Shown: piece by piece, positions 1 through 58,535 of the stretch
Numbering within the stretch: the first letter of the stretch is position 1
Layout: every line of letters starts with the position of its first letter
Assembly (NCBI RefSeq): GCF_033807715.1
Contig: NC_084599.1
Coordinates: forward strand, 15,226,625 to 15,290,624
DNA length: 64,000 nt
Direction of reading: 5' to 3'
DNA from: Cololabis saira
Lineage: Eukaryota; Chordata; Actinopteri; Beloniformes; Belonidae
Program-made: the position numbers and the translations under genes
Notes under the pieces: model-generated
What the model was told of the DNA's origin: nothing
What the model saw: only the letters and a program-made list of their open reading frames with translations
Database searches by the model: none

Positions 1-1364
1 GTAAAAGGAGGCCTCAGTTGAATGTGTCTAAACTCCAAACGGCTGGTTTTAATGGAGGCTTAAAGCGGCCAAATTTGGAACTTTCAGTTCAGCTTCAGGT
101 GTTTTCTGATTGGTTAAATGTCATCCAGCCTCAATTGAGATGGAAGTTGAATCCTCTCAGTGCCCATTACAGAACCTGTTGTCTATAAAAACACTGGGTC
201 TCTTAATGATCTCTGTATAAACCCAATCACTTTACATACATTGAAATGCTGGGAGTCTAATTGTACTATAAAAGGCTGCCGTCTGCTGACAACACTTCTT
301 ACTCCCGTTTATGGACAGCCCAAACTTTCCTCCTGATCGTCAGGACCACGGCTTTACAACATGGTTTTGCCAGAGAATCTATTTGAACTTATTTGAAAGC
401 CAGATCTAATAAATCTATTCAGCAGTTACAGCATTAATTTAACAAAAAAAAGTGAATTCTTTAAATACTTACAAATTAAGAACTCAATCATTAAAGACAC
501 CACATTGAAAGAGCTTTCTTATAACACAAAATTGATTAAATGTGAATGTTTGTTAAAGCTTTAAACCTCCCAGGCCATCCACCAGACCTGATTCTCTGAG
601 ACTGTGGCAGTACACGTAGGCTCACACCATGTGAAAATACGCTTTTAATGGAACTAAATATACTCATTTTAGAATAGTTTATTGCTCTTAAAAATAAAAT
701 GAATCCTAAGGCGTCCCCATTGTGTTGTAATTGTGAGGCGGTCTGGTATTGTGAATTAACTTTTGCTGCTTTTGGTTTCACTATAAAAACTTGACCTTAT
801 TTGTCTTATATTGGGCCTCCCAGATGCTCATAGTGTAAACGTGACGCATAACCGGTTATCCAACTTTTCAACTCAACATTTTTTTTAACTGTTAAGAAGA
901 TTTTTAATTGATTTTTTGATCAAAGAAGCTGCTCCAACAAAAAAGCCATGGTTGACCTTATTATGGAGTTATTTTTATGAATAATAAAATGCATGCCTCT
1001 TTCTTAATATACACTGGGACCATGTTTTCATCTTCCTTACCTTAAGGATTTCTTACATTAGCCACCTCGTCCTCTTTATGCGCTTTACCTACTGTTCCCT
1101 AATTGTTGCTCAACTTTATTCTTTTGACCATATTGCTGTATTGCTGTGTTTTGTATTGCTATGAGTGTGGAAGCTTGGAAATCTATTGGATTAATAGATG
1201 CAATTATTATAAATAAATCTAAGTACTCTGGCTATAGTGGCAGTATGACCTCATCCATTAATACATGTGATTTGTTGGAATTTGTTTTCTCGTCTGAACT
1301 CAAGTCTCAAGGGTCCAGATCTGAGAAAGCCACAGACAGAGACATCCACCCTGATTAAACAAAC
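1..1364. other. CDKL5 intron, AT-rich, nothing recognised
   Basis: This lies downstream of the last visible CDKL5 exon. The following human exon starts VPSPRP, and no matching reading frame was found on the minus strand. No repeat family was recognised either. The short open frames here have no homology I can see. Confidence 0.6.
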
Positions 1365-34670
<33,306 letters not shown>

Positions 34671-34822
34671 GAAGTATAAAGGTACGCTGTTGGAGATGCA
34701 TGGAGATCAGGCACAGGGGCCGCGGCTACAGAGAGGCATGTGGCGGCCAACCGCTGGCTTCTGAGGTGTCTGCTGTTATCCATATTATCTGCCACATGCT
34801 TGACCTAGTGGCTCGTCTTCAC
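34671..34822 (-). other. cdkl5: Possible CDKL5 5' UTR part of the first coding exon
   Basis: Upstream of the CDKL5 ATG, a GCTTTCATGCAG acceptor (reverse complement ending at 34823) is followed by about 150 bp leading directly into the ATG. Human CDKL5 also has non-coding leader sequence before its first coding exon. The boundary is inferred from the splice motif only. Confidence 0.4.
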
Positions 34823-37794
34823 CTGCATGAAAGCATTGCACCAAATTTAATTTTATAAAGAGAGATAAACAAGCTGAAGAAAGGCTACTTCAGTGCCCTA
34901 ACCTGCTCTAAACCTGAGTTTAAAAGGCTAAAAAGGCTACTCTACCAATTCAGTTTGGGGCATCCTGTAACCTGAAGTATTGTGAAAGGTGGGCACGGAA
35001 AAATAAAGATCAAAATCAGTGTAGCAGAGGCTGAGATGAAAAAACACTCTAGAAATTACTCCATCCTAACATTTTCAGATTGTAATTTACGACCATTTTC
35101 ATTAGTTCTCTGCTTCCTTGTAAAACGCCCTAATTTTTACGACTCTGTGTCCAGGTTATAACACAAGCTTTCAGATAATTGAAGTCTAGAACATTACTCA
35201 GGACAACCCTGCTCGTATTATCAGGGTTATCTTCTTTACAATTCTCCTCCAGAGCTAGAAGCAACATTATACAACATTGTCCAGACAGACTATGAAGTAC
35301 TGCACATCCTATGTACATAGAATGTCTATTAAACATATATTTAGAAAAATAAATATGATTTTTTTTTTTTTTTTGCCTTACACGAGAGGTTGCAAAGCAA
35401 TAAAAGCACCAACATATAATGTTCCTGCTTTGGATTCCTTCAAGTGTTTTTTTTTTTAAATAATCAGATAGCATCAAACACATTCTTAATGTGATGAAGA
35501 CATTGCCACTGAAGCTCTTTATTCAATCAAATAACACGCCAGATACCACTTTCTCCATCTCATCTCCACACTGCTGGGAAATCTCAAGGACTTGTAGCCT
35601 ACTCACACTCCCAGTTTCCTACGGAGCTGTGGGCACAGGAGCTGCTCATCACTATGCAAAACCTCAGCACCAAAATAAACTCTTGTCTCCCAGAACACTA
35701 AACATCACCGTGCGGTCTTATCTCACTCAGCAGAACCCCTCCGCAGGTTAACTGTTGCCAAACTTAGGGAGGATGATACCAGACTAAACTCAAACACTTT
35801 CTCAGCTCTGAGAAAACACCCTTAGTAACCAGTTTTGAATATGTGCATCTTTCATCTCTTCACATAGATGTCATCAGCAACGTAGCCTTTAGTTTTCCAG
35901 GATGCATTTAAGCCATCCACTCACCAGGCCCACGTCTAGGGGGGTTATGTGATCAGGAATCGCTGTGGATCATATACTTTGTATCAACAGAATGAGTCAT
36001 GCGTGGGAATGGGCTGTATGTGTGGAATCCACAGTAAAACCTGTTCACATGAGCAGTTCTCTTGTATCTGTGCTGAAATGGGTCTGGCAGCTGGAAAAAT
36101 GATCAAGGTGATAGTAATTTTGCAAGAAATTAACAATTTAAATAATAATAATAAGAAAAACAGCTAACAACGTCACAGGCAGTGTTTTTTTTTAACAACA
36201 CACTTTTTTTTTGGGGGGGGGGGGGTGGATGGGTTACACAAAACTAGGACAACAACAATGAGCAAAGAAAGGTTTACATTTATAGTAACATTTTACATTG
36301 TGTTGGAGGGAAAAAAAACAACTGCATATCTCTCACATGCCCTTGTCTTGTTGTTTTTTTAACACCAATCTCTCACATCCTGCACAGCAAATAAACACAC
36401 ACATACCAGGGTGAAGTGTGGATGCGTGTGTGGGAGCGCGGGGACGTGTTATATAGCGACGGCTGCCCACAGAAATGAAGAGCTCCTCATTTTTCAACGC
36501 AGACATGGAAATCCAACAAGTATGACCACACCGAAGCCAACTCAATACAAACTGCCTCGTTAACAGATATAAACGTATGGACTCTGGGTTGTTCAGATTA
36601 AACCAGCTGTGCTCACTAAACATACAAAAACACACATGAGGGAGAAAACAAACCTCAAGCTTGCCTCATTTTATGTTTCTTTAAAGATATTTTCATGAAA
36701 CATTTTTTAAGTAAAAGATTTTAACAATAAAACTACTTACTCAGTCAGTGTTTGGGGGTACAAGAAAAAAAAAATGATGGAAATGGGCCCAAATAAATCC
36801 ACCCACCAACGACGATATTTTCATTGCAGCAGGCAGCTACAGTAACTGGATCGTGCGGTTGACAAGCTGCAAGCGCATCACCAGGCAACAGTTTGAGTGA
36901 CGTGTGAGTCGACCAATGAAAACGGCTCAAATGTTTGTTTATTACAACGCCCCCCTCCAACGGGCCAATCACAGAAAGCCCTGGTTTACACGGGGGAGAA
37001 AAACTGTGTTGCGGTCTGAGGGTGGGATATTATTGTTCCAATTTCTCAATTACATAATTTACAAAATTACACCCGCTGTCCAGTGTGGTAACATAATTTA
37101 TTCCATACAATGTACAACGTTTTTACAGCTTCGAGGTCACTTTCGTTATAATGATGTTATGGAGCAACACAAACTGATGGACTCTGGGTGTAGAAAGACT
37201 GAAAAAGAGGGAAACAGGTGCTTTACCCAAATGTTTAAAGTGACCCTGCACAACACGTAATGTACAGTCATGCAAGGGAAACAAAAACAAAACACTACTT
37301 AATAAATCACAGATTTCATCCATTATTAAGGCCTGAAAATCAAATTAGACTTTTTCCATGGTCGTTGGTCAGCAGTTTTGTTTATCTTTTTGCAGTATCC
37401 CAACCATGACATTCCCAACATAACTTTTTCAGTATTTGTGCTAACCAACACTGCCACCTCCAGGATTTCATCTAAAACTGAATTCAACAAGGAGTGTGGG
37501 ATACCGTGGAGTGTTGAATCATCCTCACCCACGGAAAGTAATATAATTCAGAAATGCCGCAGCTCCCCTTTTAGATGACATGGAAACGCATCCCCAGCCT
37601 TGGCTCTCTTAACAGGTCTGGGCTGGTTTTAAGATTTTTAAGCATAGATATTGTATCATGATATGAGGCCATCATATTCAACACAGCTTTTTCACACTGA
37701 CTGTGACTGACCTGTTTCAGAGTTGTGTTCAGCCAGTCACAAGTTCTTAGAGATTCCACAATATTCCATGTTCCAGACTTTTTTCGTATATTTT
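34823..37794. other. CDKL5 upstream region
   Basis: No coding exon was recognised. It contains poly-T/A runs (35360-35376, 36187-36227 with a G-run). Around 36400-37000 there is a less AT-rich stretch with CCAAT boxes. That stretch is a candidate site for the non-coding first exon and promoter of CDKL5. Confidence 0.5.
36870..36975 (-). promoter_or_regulatory. Candidate CDKL5 promoter with CCAAT boxes and an X-box-like half site
   Basis: On the plus strand CCAAT occurs at GACCAATGAAAACG (near 36911) and GCCAATCACAG (near 36965). Both read as ATTGG on the CDKL5 strand. GCATCACCAGGCAAC at 36875-36889 resembles an RFX X-box in one half only. The position, 2.2 kb upstream of the first coding exon, suits a non-coding first exon. 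No transcript evidence is available. Confidence 0.3.
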
Positions 37795-38385
37795 CCTCTA
37801 TTTTTTAAAATCTCTTTTTATTAAACACAAAACAGAGTTACATTCTTGGACATTCTCAGATTTTTTTCTCCCTTTTTTACATTTTCAATTACCCCCCCTA
37901 ACCCCACCCCACACTCCTCAGAACCTTTGTGCGTCTATAGTTAATCAGCAATAAAACATTAGTGAGTCATTTATATACACATATACATTTTACACCAAAA
38001 AAGGGGAGAAAAAAATAATAGTTATAATGACAAATAAAAATACTACCATTAAAGAGTAACCAAACAACCATAACGAATGTATATTATGCATATATGTACA
38101 CATATTTCTACCATACAGAGAAGAAAGAAAAACACGATTTATGTGCTTTACTTATGTGCTTTACTTCTGTAGGTCTTGGCCATCAGATCTCAATGCTTTA
38201 CCTTTAGGGACTCTCTGATTTTTAATATAACTTTAGATCAGTCATCCATACAGATAATTTTGGTGGGCAAGAAGATTTCCAGTGTAAAATAATTTGTCTC
38301 CTAGCTATCAATGTTGAAAAGGCTATTATATCTTCGAACCTAGAGATCCTTATACTATCCAGTGGCATGGTGAGTTACTGTATAC

Positions 38386-39008
38386 CAGGGGTCAGCAACC
38401 CGCGCCTCTAGAGCCGCATGCGGCTCTTTAGCACCGCCCTAGTGGCTCCCTGGAGCTTTTTAAAAAAAGTTTGACCTTTTTTTTCCTTTTTTTCTTATTT
38501 TTTTTCTTTTTTTTCCTCTTTTCTCTTCCTTTTTCCTTTCCTTTTTAATCTCGCCATTTCGACTTTTTTCTCGAAATTTTGACTCTTTTTCTCGACATTT
38601 CAACTTTTTTCTTGAGATTGTACTTCAACATTAATCTCTACATTTCGACTTTTTTCTCGAAACTTTGACTTTTTTCTCAACATTTTGACTTTTTTTTCTC
38701 GACATTTCGACTTTTTTCTCAAAATTTCGACTTTTTTCTCAAGATTGTACTTCTACATTAATCTTGACATTTCGACTTTTTTCTCGACATTTCGACTTTT
38801 TTCTCGACATTTCAATTTTTTTCTAGAAGTGCATAGGCTAATGGAAAAAAAAAATTCCCCCAGCTATAGGCCTAACTAATATAGAAACATGCAGCATGTG
38901 TTGCCTTCATTCTAAGGCTGATACAAGACCTTGCGGCTCCAGACATATTTGTTTTTTGTGTTTTTGGTCCTTTCTGGCTCTTTCAACATTTTGGGTTGCC
39001 GACCCCTG
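38386..39008. mobile_element. Non-autonomous hAT element with 8-bp duplication and internal minisatellite
   Basis: The ends are CAGGGGTCAGCAACCCG and, at the right, GGGTTGCCGACCCCTG. The exact 8-bp repeat CTGTATAC flanks it at 38378-38385 and 39009-39016. The left part carries GAGCCGCATGCGGCTC, a motif common to this fish MITE group. The interior is a pyrimidine-rich minisatellite (separate entry). It is inserted in the L1 relic. Confidence 0.93.
38550..38826. repeat. Minisatellite of TTTTTTCTCGACATTTCGAC-like units
   Basis: About 12 imperfect units of roughly 18-22 bp, each containing CGACTTTTTTCTCGA or a variant. It lies wholly inside the hAT MITE and is strongly strand-asymmetric (pyrimidine-rich on plus). 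Confidence 0.88.
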
Positions 39009-39704
39009 CTGTATACATATTAGGCTCACATTCTCATATGTTTTAAGGTTCCAGGGGCACTATGGCATCTACTACAATTTTCATCCATATTGTCAAATAT
39101 CTTTGCCATTCTAGCTTTAGAGTAATGCATCCTGTGTAAGATTTTAAACTGGATTAAGGCTAAACGTGCACAGGATAGTCCCATTCACCCTACGCACAGC
39201 TTCTTCCCATATACCATCTGGAATTGCCTCTCCCATTTCATTATCCCACTTAACTTTCAATTACCAAGAATATTCTCCCCTTGTGAGGTTATTATGGAGT
39301 GAATTCTAGAAATGAGGCCCTTTAGGTTAAGAGAGAGTGCAAACATGTCATCCAAAATGGTAGACTCTGGTTCATTTGGAAAGTTTGGTGTATTGGTAGA
39401 AATAAAGTAGCGAACCTGAAAGACCTAGAGTAGTCTGAATTAGTAAGATTAAATTTTACACACAGGCCATTGAAACTTACGAAAACCCCTTCCTTATAAA
39501 AATCTTTAAACCTGATAAGGCCTTGTCTTTTCCATCTCAAGAATGTTGCATCTATGTTAGCTGGAGTAAATGCCTGATTATGGCAAATATATTTTTCTTT
39601 TTGCAGAATTTTTGCTCCAATTAGTTTTTTAATTATTTCATTTCATTTTTTTAAACTGTATAAATAAATATTAATGGTTTGTACCATGACCTGGCAAAAC
39701 CTTT

Positions 39705-39800
39705 AACAGTAATCAAATCAAAGCAAACTTTATTTATAGCACTTTTCATATAATAGTAACACAAAGTGTTTTACGTAATGAAATCCACATTTAACATAGA
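39705..39800 (-). mobile_element. LINE 3' tail in reverse orientation
   Basis: AATCAAATCAAAGCAAACTT, then TATTTATAGCACTTTTCAT, is the reverse of a common fish LINE or SINE 3' end (GTGCTATAAATAAAGT followed by TTTGATTTGA units). The inner part of the element is not recognisable. Confidence 0.55.
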
Positions 39801-40347
39801 AAGACTCACACACTCATGGTTAAACACACACATCTGGTCATTTTCATACACCCCCCCCCCCCCCAAACACACACACACATAGACATGAAAACATAATCAT
39901 GAACATCATAAATAAATAAATACCTGGTTTGTTGTTGAGGTGAGGAACGATATCTTGGGGATCTATCCACACCATGGATAACCAGTACGATATATGTATT
40001 TTGATTTTGCAACAGTTGTCAGTCTTTTTAAGCCATTTGTAAGAATGAGTGAGAATGAGTGTGTCCTTCCATGCACCACTTTGACAGTTTGATCTAACAT
40101 ATTTCATTAACAGGTGGAGTTTTGACTCTGTCAGGGAGTGCTAAAATCATCGATGAGAAACATGAAAGGACAAGACAGATAAAGAGACAAGTTAGTGATG
40201 GGTGCAGTGTTTACGGTATGGTGATTAATGCTGTGTTTGTGTGATGGGTCGCAGTGTTTATCCTTGGTGGTCGGAGGGGCCACGTTTCCATCAGTCTGTC
40301 CCCAGGGCATGTACTTTACCATCACCAAGTATGAATGAATAATGGAC

Positions 40348-40617
40348 CCCTTCTTGGTCCAGTTCCTCTACTATTGGTCAATAAACAGGAAGGAGCAGGA
40401 TCAGCCAAAATTAAGACTATTGCGCAACTGTAAGGGCTGATTGTGTAAACAAAAAGGTAGTGAGAGCAGCATTACACATACACTTCAATGAATGTGAGGG
40501 GTATATACTGTATGTTTATCAGTGTGTCATCGCCAGTTGCGCAATAGTCTTAATTTTAGCCCGATCCTGCTTCTTCCTGTTTATTGACCAACAGTAGAGG
40601 AGCTGGACCAGGAAGGG
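40348..40617. repeat. Large inverted repeat (foldback) with about 83-bp arms
   Basis: The left arm 40348-40430 begins CCCTTCTTGGTCCAGTTCCT and ends TTGCGCAACTG. The right arm 40534-40617 begins CAGTTGCGCAATAGTCTTAA and ends CTGGACCAGGAAGGG. The arms match with a few mismatches around a loop of about 103 bp. It is probably a MITE. No clear target duplication was seen. Confidence 0.88.
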
Positions 40618-41050
40618 CAGCCCTCCTCATTTGCATAATGAAGCAGAAATGTAATAGGTAAAGTAAAAAGAGGAGACAAGGGTTTTTAAAACAACAAATG
40701 CATGTATAAGGAAAAGGAAAACAAAAAATATATATTCCTGCTTTTATTTTTAATTATGTCAGTTTTGGTCCTCCATAGACAAAGGTTTTTATTGGTCTAC
40801 TGTTTATTGTTGTAACCTTTGTTTTTAATGTATGCTATTTGTTCTTTTATATTGTTTCTATCTGCCTTGTGAACATTTTTGTGACTCATGTCTGTGAAAT
40901 GTGCAGTGCTACTAAAATTTACTTTCTCACTTAGTTATCGTGATCATCACCATCATCATCTCAGGCTCTCCTGATCCCCCTCGGTCACACAACTGCCAAC
41001 TGTGCCCGCACCACGACAGGGAGACCAGCCCACCTGACATCCATAGAGCC

Positions 41051-41160
41051 ACCATCCAGGTCTGCCCCCCCACCATCCAGGTCTGCCCCCCCACCATCCA
41101 GGTCTGCCCCCCCACCATCCAGGTCTGCCCCACCACCATCCAGATCTGCCCCCCCACCAA
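41051..41160. repeat. 21-bp minisatellite, 5 copies
   Basis: The unit ACCATCCAGGTCTGCCCCCC plus one C starts at 41051, 41072, 41093, 41114 and 41135, with single-base variants in the last two. Because 21 is a multiple of three it keeps an open frame on both strands (TIQVCPP repeats). I see no evidence that the frame is a gene. Confidence 0.93.
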
Positions 41161-41559
41161 CAGGAGGGCTGCGGCAGAACCCAGGAGGCACAACCCACAC
41201 CAAAGGGCAACACAAGGACAGTTGCAAAAAGGCCCCCATACCAGCATGCACCAGCTAGCAACAAGCTTTAAAAAAACCACCCCAACTCTCATCAAGCATA
41301 GGGAGGGAGATGATGACAAAAAGCAGCCCAAGAAGATTGATAACGATTTAGCGACTTCTTCCCAAAAATGTTAAATGGTGTGTAGGGCCAGGTGGTGTGA
41401 ATATATGTGTGTTTTGCTAGCAATATGGACCTGTCTGCTGTAAATCCTGTTTTAAACCTTTTTTTTTAATCTTGTGCAATGAGTTTTATGGTTTATGGTT
41501 TTGTATTGGATTGTTTGTAATTTAGCATAATAATAATAATAATAATAATAAGAATAATA

Positions 41560-41769
<210 letters not shown>

Positions 41770-43344
41770 TCATTTATTTATTTTACAGATAAGTCCAGAA
41801 TTCAGTATCAGGAACAATAAAGATGTTTTCCCTATGAAAGCCAGGGTTCCCAAAGAAAACTATCACTATCAAAACTAACATACGTGGGGAGAACATACAA
41901 ACTTCACTAAAGAAAAAAAGGTCCCAACTGAAGCCAGAACCTTATAGCTGTGATGCGGCAGTGTTGACAATCATGTCATTTTGAAGTTTTCTTTTGTTGA
42001 CTTACTTTTTGCTTATAGTTATTCACTACTGCAATGCACTGTTATGCTATGAGACAGATGGGCACCTTGTTGCTACTGCAAGAGAATATGTCTACAGCAT
42101 ATCCCCATCAAAATTCATCACTGATAAATAAGGACAAGAAACTCCAATAATAGCCTGTATCATGACCTATTTGAAAGAACCAATTCTTTCCCACTGAGAT
42201 TTAGACTATAATAGCATGCTTAAGTGTGCACTGGCACACACTGATTTAAATATCATTGGGATTAGACTATGCGTTTTGTTAGACACAGTTATTCTTGACT
42301 AATAGAAATATGATTGCGACTAACATGAATGAATAATTCATCATTTGTTTAGTGTATGAGAAGCCAAAATCCAGATTTTTCCTAATATTCTGTGTTTGGT
42401 ACATGTATTAAATAGTTGCTAAACGTGAATACATGAATTGCAAATTTCACATAAAAAAATATACATGATATATACAAATATATACATGTTCTTTTCATGT
42501 ATATGAAAATGTTATTTTCATGTAGCCTATATATTTTTTAGGAATGTAATTCCTGTGAAAGCAGAATTAACAACAAATCATCTCTGTGTGAGGACATATG
42601 CAAATTTCTAAATTAGGCTGTGACAGTAATTTGAAATGTCACTTGCAAACGTAGCCCCATTTGTGTCATTATTATCCCTGATATTTATCTTTAGTTTGAA
42701 AAAATTATTATTATCATTTTATTCAAGATGGAGCTGATAGAAACTCATTGACACACTCTCACGATGATTAATGCATGATAGTGTGTCTTATTTTCTAACA
42801 TGATCAGAATCATTAAAATGTAATAGTCTCTGTTTAATATTCCGTGGAACATTTTCTTCAGCTCTAGAACTGTAAATTGTCCTAATTCTGTAGTTACTTA
42901 TAATACTTTGACAAACTGTATGTTTATGCATATGTAGTGGACAAATAAAACAAAGGATAACCATCCTTGAAAATATTTTTCTATGTAAGATAAGTTAAAG
43001 ATAAAAGGAAATAATAGTGCGCGTTTCCATCATTATGTCCATTCTACCTAAGTATATGTGCTCAACGTTATCATTGAGACCGTAATTAAATGTGATAGGA
43101 AAAAGCAGATGGAATAAAACGTGGGAGGGGAAAACACGTCATTTTGAAAGTGAAACGGGCCAGCGATTGTGCGTCATGTATAATTTTATTAATGTGTAAC
43201 GCGCTTTTCGCTATTTTAGTCGAGAACACGTCACAATCAGTTTATATTAAATCAAACCTTTTTATCTAACCCTTTAGTCTCTTGACATTTGATTTCGTTT
43301 TTAAAACAACCTATTTTTAGAGTAATATTAAACTGTGTCTTACA

Positions 43345-43347
<3 letters not shown>

Positions 43348-43424
<77 letters not shown>

Positions 43425-43449
43425 TATTATTATATATTATTATTATATT
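43348..43449. repeat. (ATT)n microsatellite
   Basis: About 100 bp of ATT repeat with two TATATT interruptions at its right end, roughly 400 bp before the candidate SCML2 promoter. Confidence 0.96.
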
Positions 43450-43814
43450 GTCTGGTAGGTTTTAAACGATTAGGCTAAATACTTTATTCAATTTATATTT
43501 AGTTTTATGTGCCTTTAAGTTATGTAGACACGTTTTACACGTGTACACCTTTTGTTTTTCTCCCATCACATACACCTAAAATTAGCACCCTCTATTTTTA
43601 TGTTGTTTGTTTAAGAAGATATCTGGCGTGCGATAATATTATGCAATTTATAGGGCTTTTTTTTTCCTTTTAAAAAAGAAAAGAAAAGTAATACTTCTTA
43701 GTTTGAATCAAGCTGGGGGGGAAAGCACGAGAGACCATGTGAAGAACTCACAAAAATAAAGATGTGCAGCTCCTCCAAGTTTCTGGAGTCCCAAATTACA
43801 GGCTCAGCACTCGC

Positions 43815-43900
43815 TCAATCTGATTGGATACCATGAGTAAGCCTCGATCTGATTGGTTAACAGCTTGAACATCGACTCCAGCTATTGGTCCGTTGAGCTA
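43815..43900 (+). promoter_or_regulatory. Candidate SCML2 promoter with three inverted CCAAT boxes
   Basis: ATTGG occurs three times in about 60 bp (CTGATTGGATACC, CTGATTGGTTAAC, GCTATTGGTCCG). Spaced inverted CCAAT boxes are the usual binding pattern of NF-Y in TATA-less vertebrate promoters. The stretch lies 1.4 kb upstream of the SCML2 start codon, compatible with a spliced 5' UTR. This is inference from motif spacing only. Confidence 0.4.
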
Positions 43901-45291
43901 CATTCTTGAACTCAGCCCATCCATCCTGGCCGTGCTTGTATTTGCTCTTTGTAAAAATGCAATCTTTGGCATAAATTACATGCGTGTAAGCATACACTAC
44001 ATTCGTGAAAAAATGGAAGCTGGCGAATAGAAAAAAGTGGATCTTCAGTCGGAAAAAGACGGCACTTGTGAGTCTCTTCTTTAAAATGAAATACACACAG
44101 TTGAGGATAATTGTGATTTGGACCTGGCGGAGCCGTGTAATGTGTAATTGTGTTTTTTAATAGAGAGGAAAAGCAACTCAAAGGTGAACGCTAAGGTTAG
44201 CCAGCTAGCGAGCCAAGCAGCTCCACTTGTCAACATTGGGCCCGGAATAACTGAAATGGCAGAAACAGCTTTGGAGAGCCAAGCAGGATTAAAAAAACAC
44301 TTTTAGTGGCACAGTGGCTGTAGTTGAATGTGTCTCGGTGTTTAGCAGCGTTAGCTGGCTCTAAGTTATCACTAATGATGGGTGAGGGGATGGAACCAGC
44401 TGGAAATAAACATTAGAGTTGGAGAGTTTAAGAAAATGAAGAATAAAATAAAATAAGAATAGAAAGTGCGCAAAATAAGACAAAAAAATAAAAAATTAAG
44501 TTATAACACTTTGTAATAACGGTACCATTAAGATATCTACAGGAGTTATTGTTTTGAGATGTTTGGCCTCAGAGTAATAAAGTCTTATAACAATGTCTGA
44601 TTTTCCTCTGGGATCCGGATTCAACCCTTTTTATTCATGTTTGTGAACACAAAAGTAAAGGTCCTTATTTGGCATCTCGGATGATTCACTGCATTAGTTT
44701 TCATGCTGAGGTGACGTTGTGAGTTAACAGGAATAAGGAGGTGATGAGGGAATGTACAGCGTTAATACCAGCTGGTGCTGTCCCGGTGCATGAGACAGGG
44801 GTGGGACTGCATGAAAAACCCTTTTACAGCTTCCTGTCTCAGTGGGAGTCGATTACTAGGAAACCCCGCTAACAAATGAGCCAGGGTCTCTAGCAAGCCC
44901 TTTTTATATCTTTTTGTAAAAAGTTATTTTAAGTGGTGTTTCTCTTTTTGTTTCTAAATTGAGTAAAGTGATGCCTATTTATTACAAATGAATAGGCATC
45001 ACTGTCATATATGCTTTTCCTTTAACTTTTTAGCCTATTGAGACATAATACAGCATTATTTGCCCTATTTGTTTTACTAGTCAATCTTATTTGAAAACAA
45101 ATTTCTGTTGTTCTCAGAAAATGATCCCTTTAAATGTCTCATTATTTTTATTTGTCTACTTTGCTTTAATTGTTAATTATTTTTTCCTCTAGTATTTTCA
45201 GGACAGATAGAAAAAAAAAAGATCATCAAACTGGGTTAAAATCCTGCACCCTGGCTTTCATCTCGAGTGTCTCCATTGGTTGTCTGTCACC

Positions 45292-58535
<13,244 letters not shown>

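Larger units (their letters stand above)
37795..39560 (-). pseudogene. L1-like LINE relic, interrupted by a hAT MITE
   Basis: Minus-strand frames at 39322-39540 read GLIRFKDFYKEGVFVSF then FNLTNSDYSRSFRF, matching the C-terminal region of fish L1-type ORF2. Further fragments around 39017-39300 give an MGEAIPDGIWEEA-like stretch and a decayed C-terminal Cys/His segment. The 3' end near 37795 on the minus strand reads AATAAAAAGAGATTTTAAAA. The copy is 5'-truncated, has stops, and is split by the element 38386-39008. Confidence 0.75.
41770..45201. other. Region upstream of SCML2
   Basis: No coding exon was recognised. It contains an ATT microsatellite (separate entry) and a promoter-like stretch at 43800-44260. 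A perfect 13-bp-stem hairpin lies at 44967-45003. A non-coding SCML2 first exon probably lies near 44000-44200, where several GTGAGT/GTGAAC donor-like sites occur, but I cannot choose one. Confidence 0.5.

Noticed and set aside
41051..41160. Regularly spaced repeats as a CRISPR-like array
   Set aside because: Units are directly adjacent with no unique spacers and no cas genes. It is a minisatellite in a vertebrate genome.
40940..41374. 144-codon plus-strand frame with TIQVCPP repeats
   Set aside because: Kept open mainly by the 21-bp minisatellite. There are no splice partners or domain, so it is not called as a gene.
43857..44181. Minus-strand frames near the SCML2 promoter
   Set aside because: No domain, no conservation visible. 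They lie in a promoter-like region.
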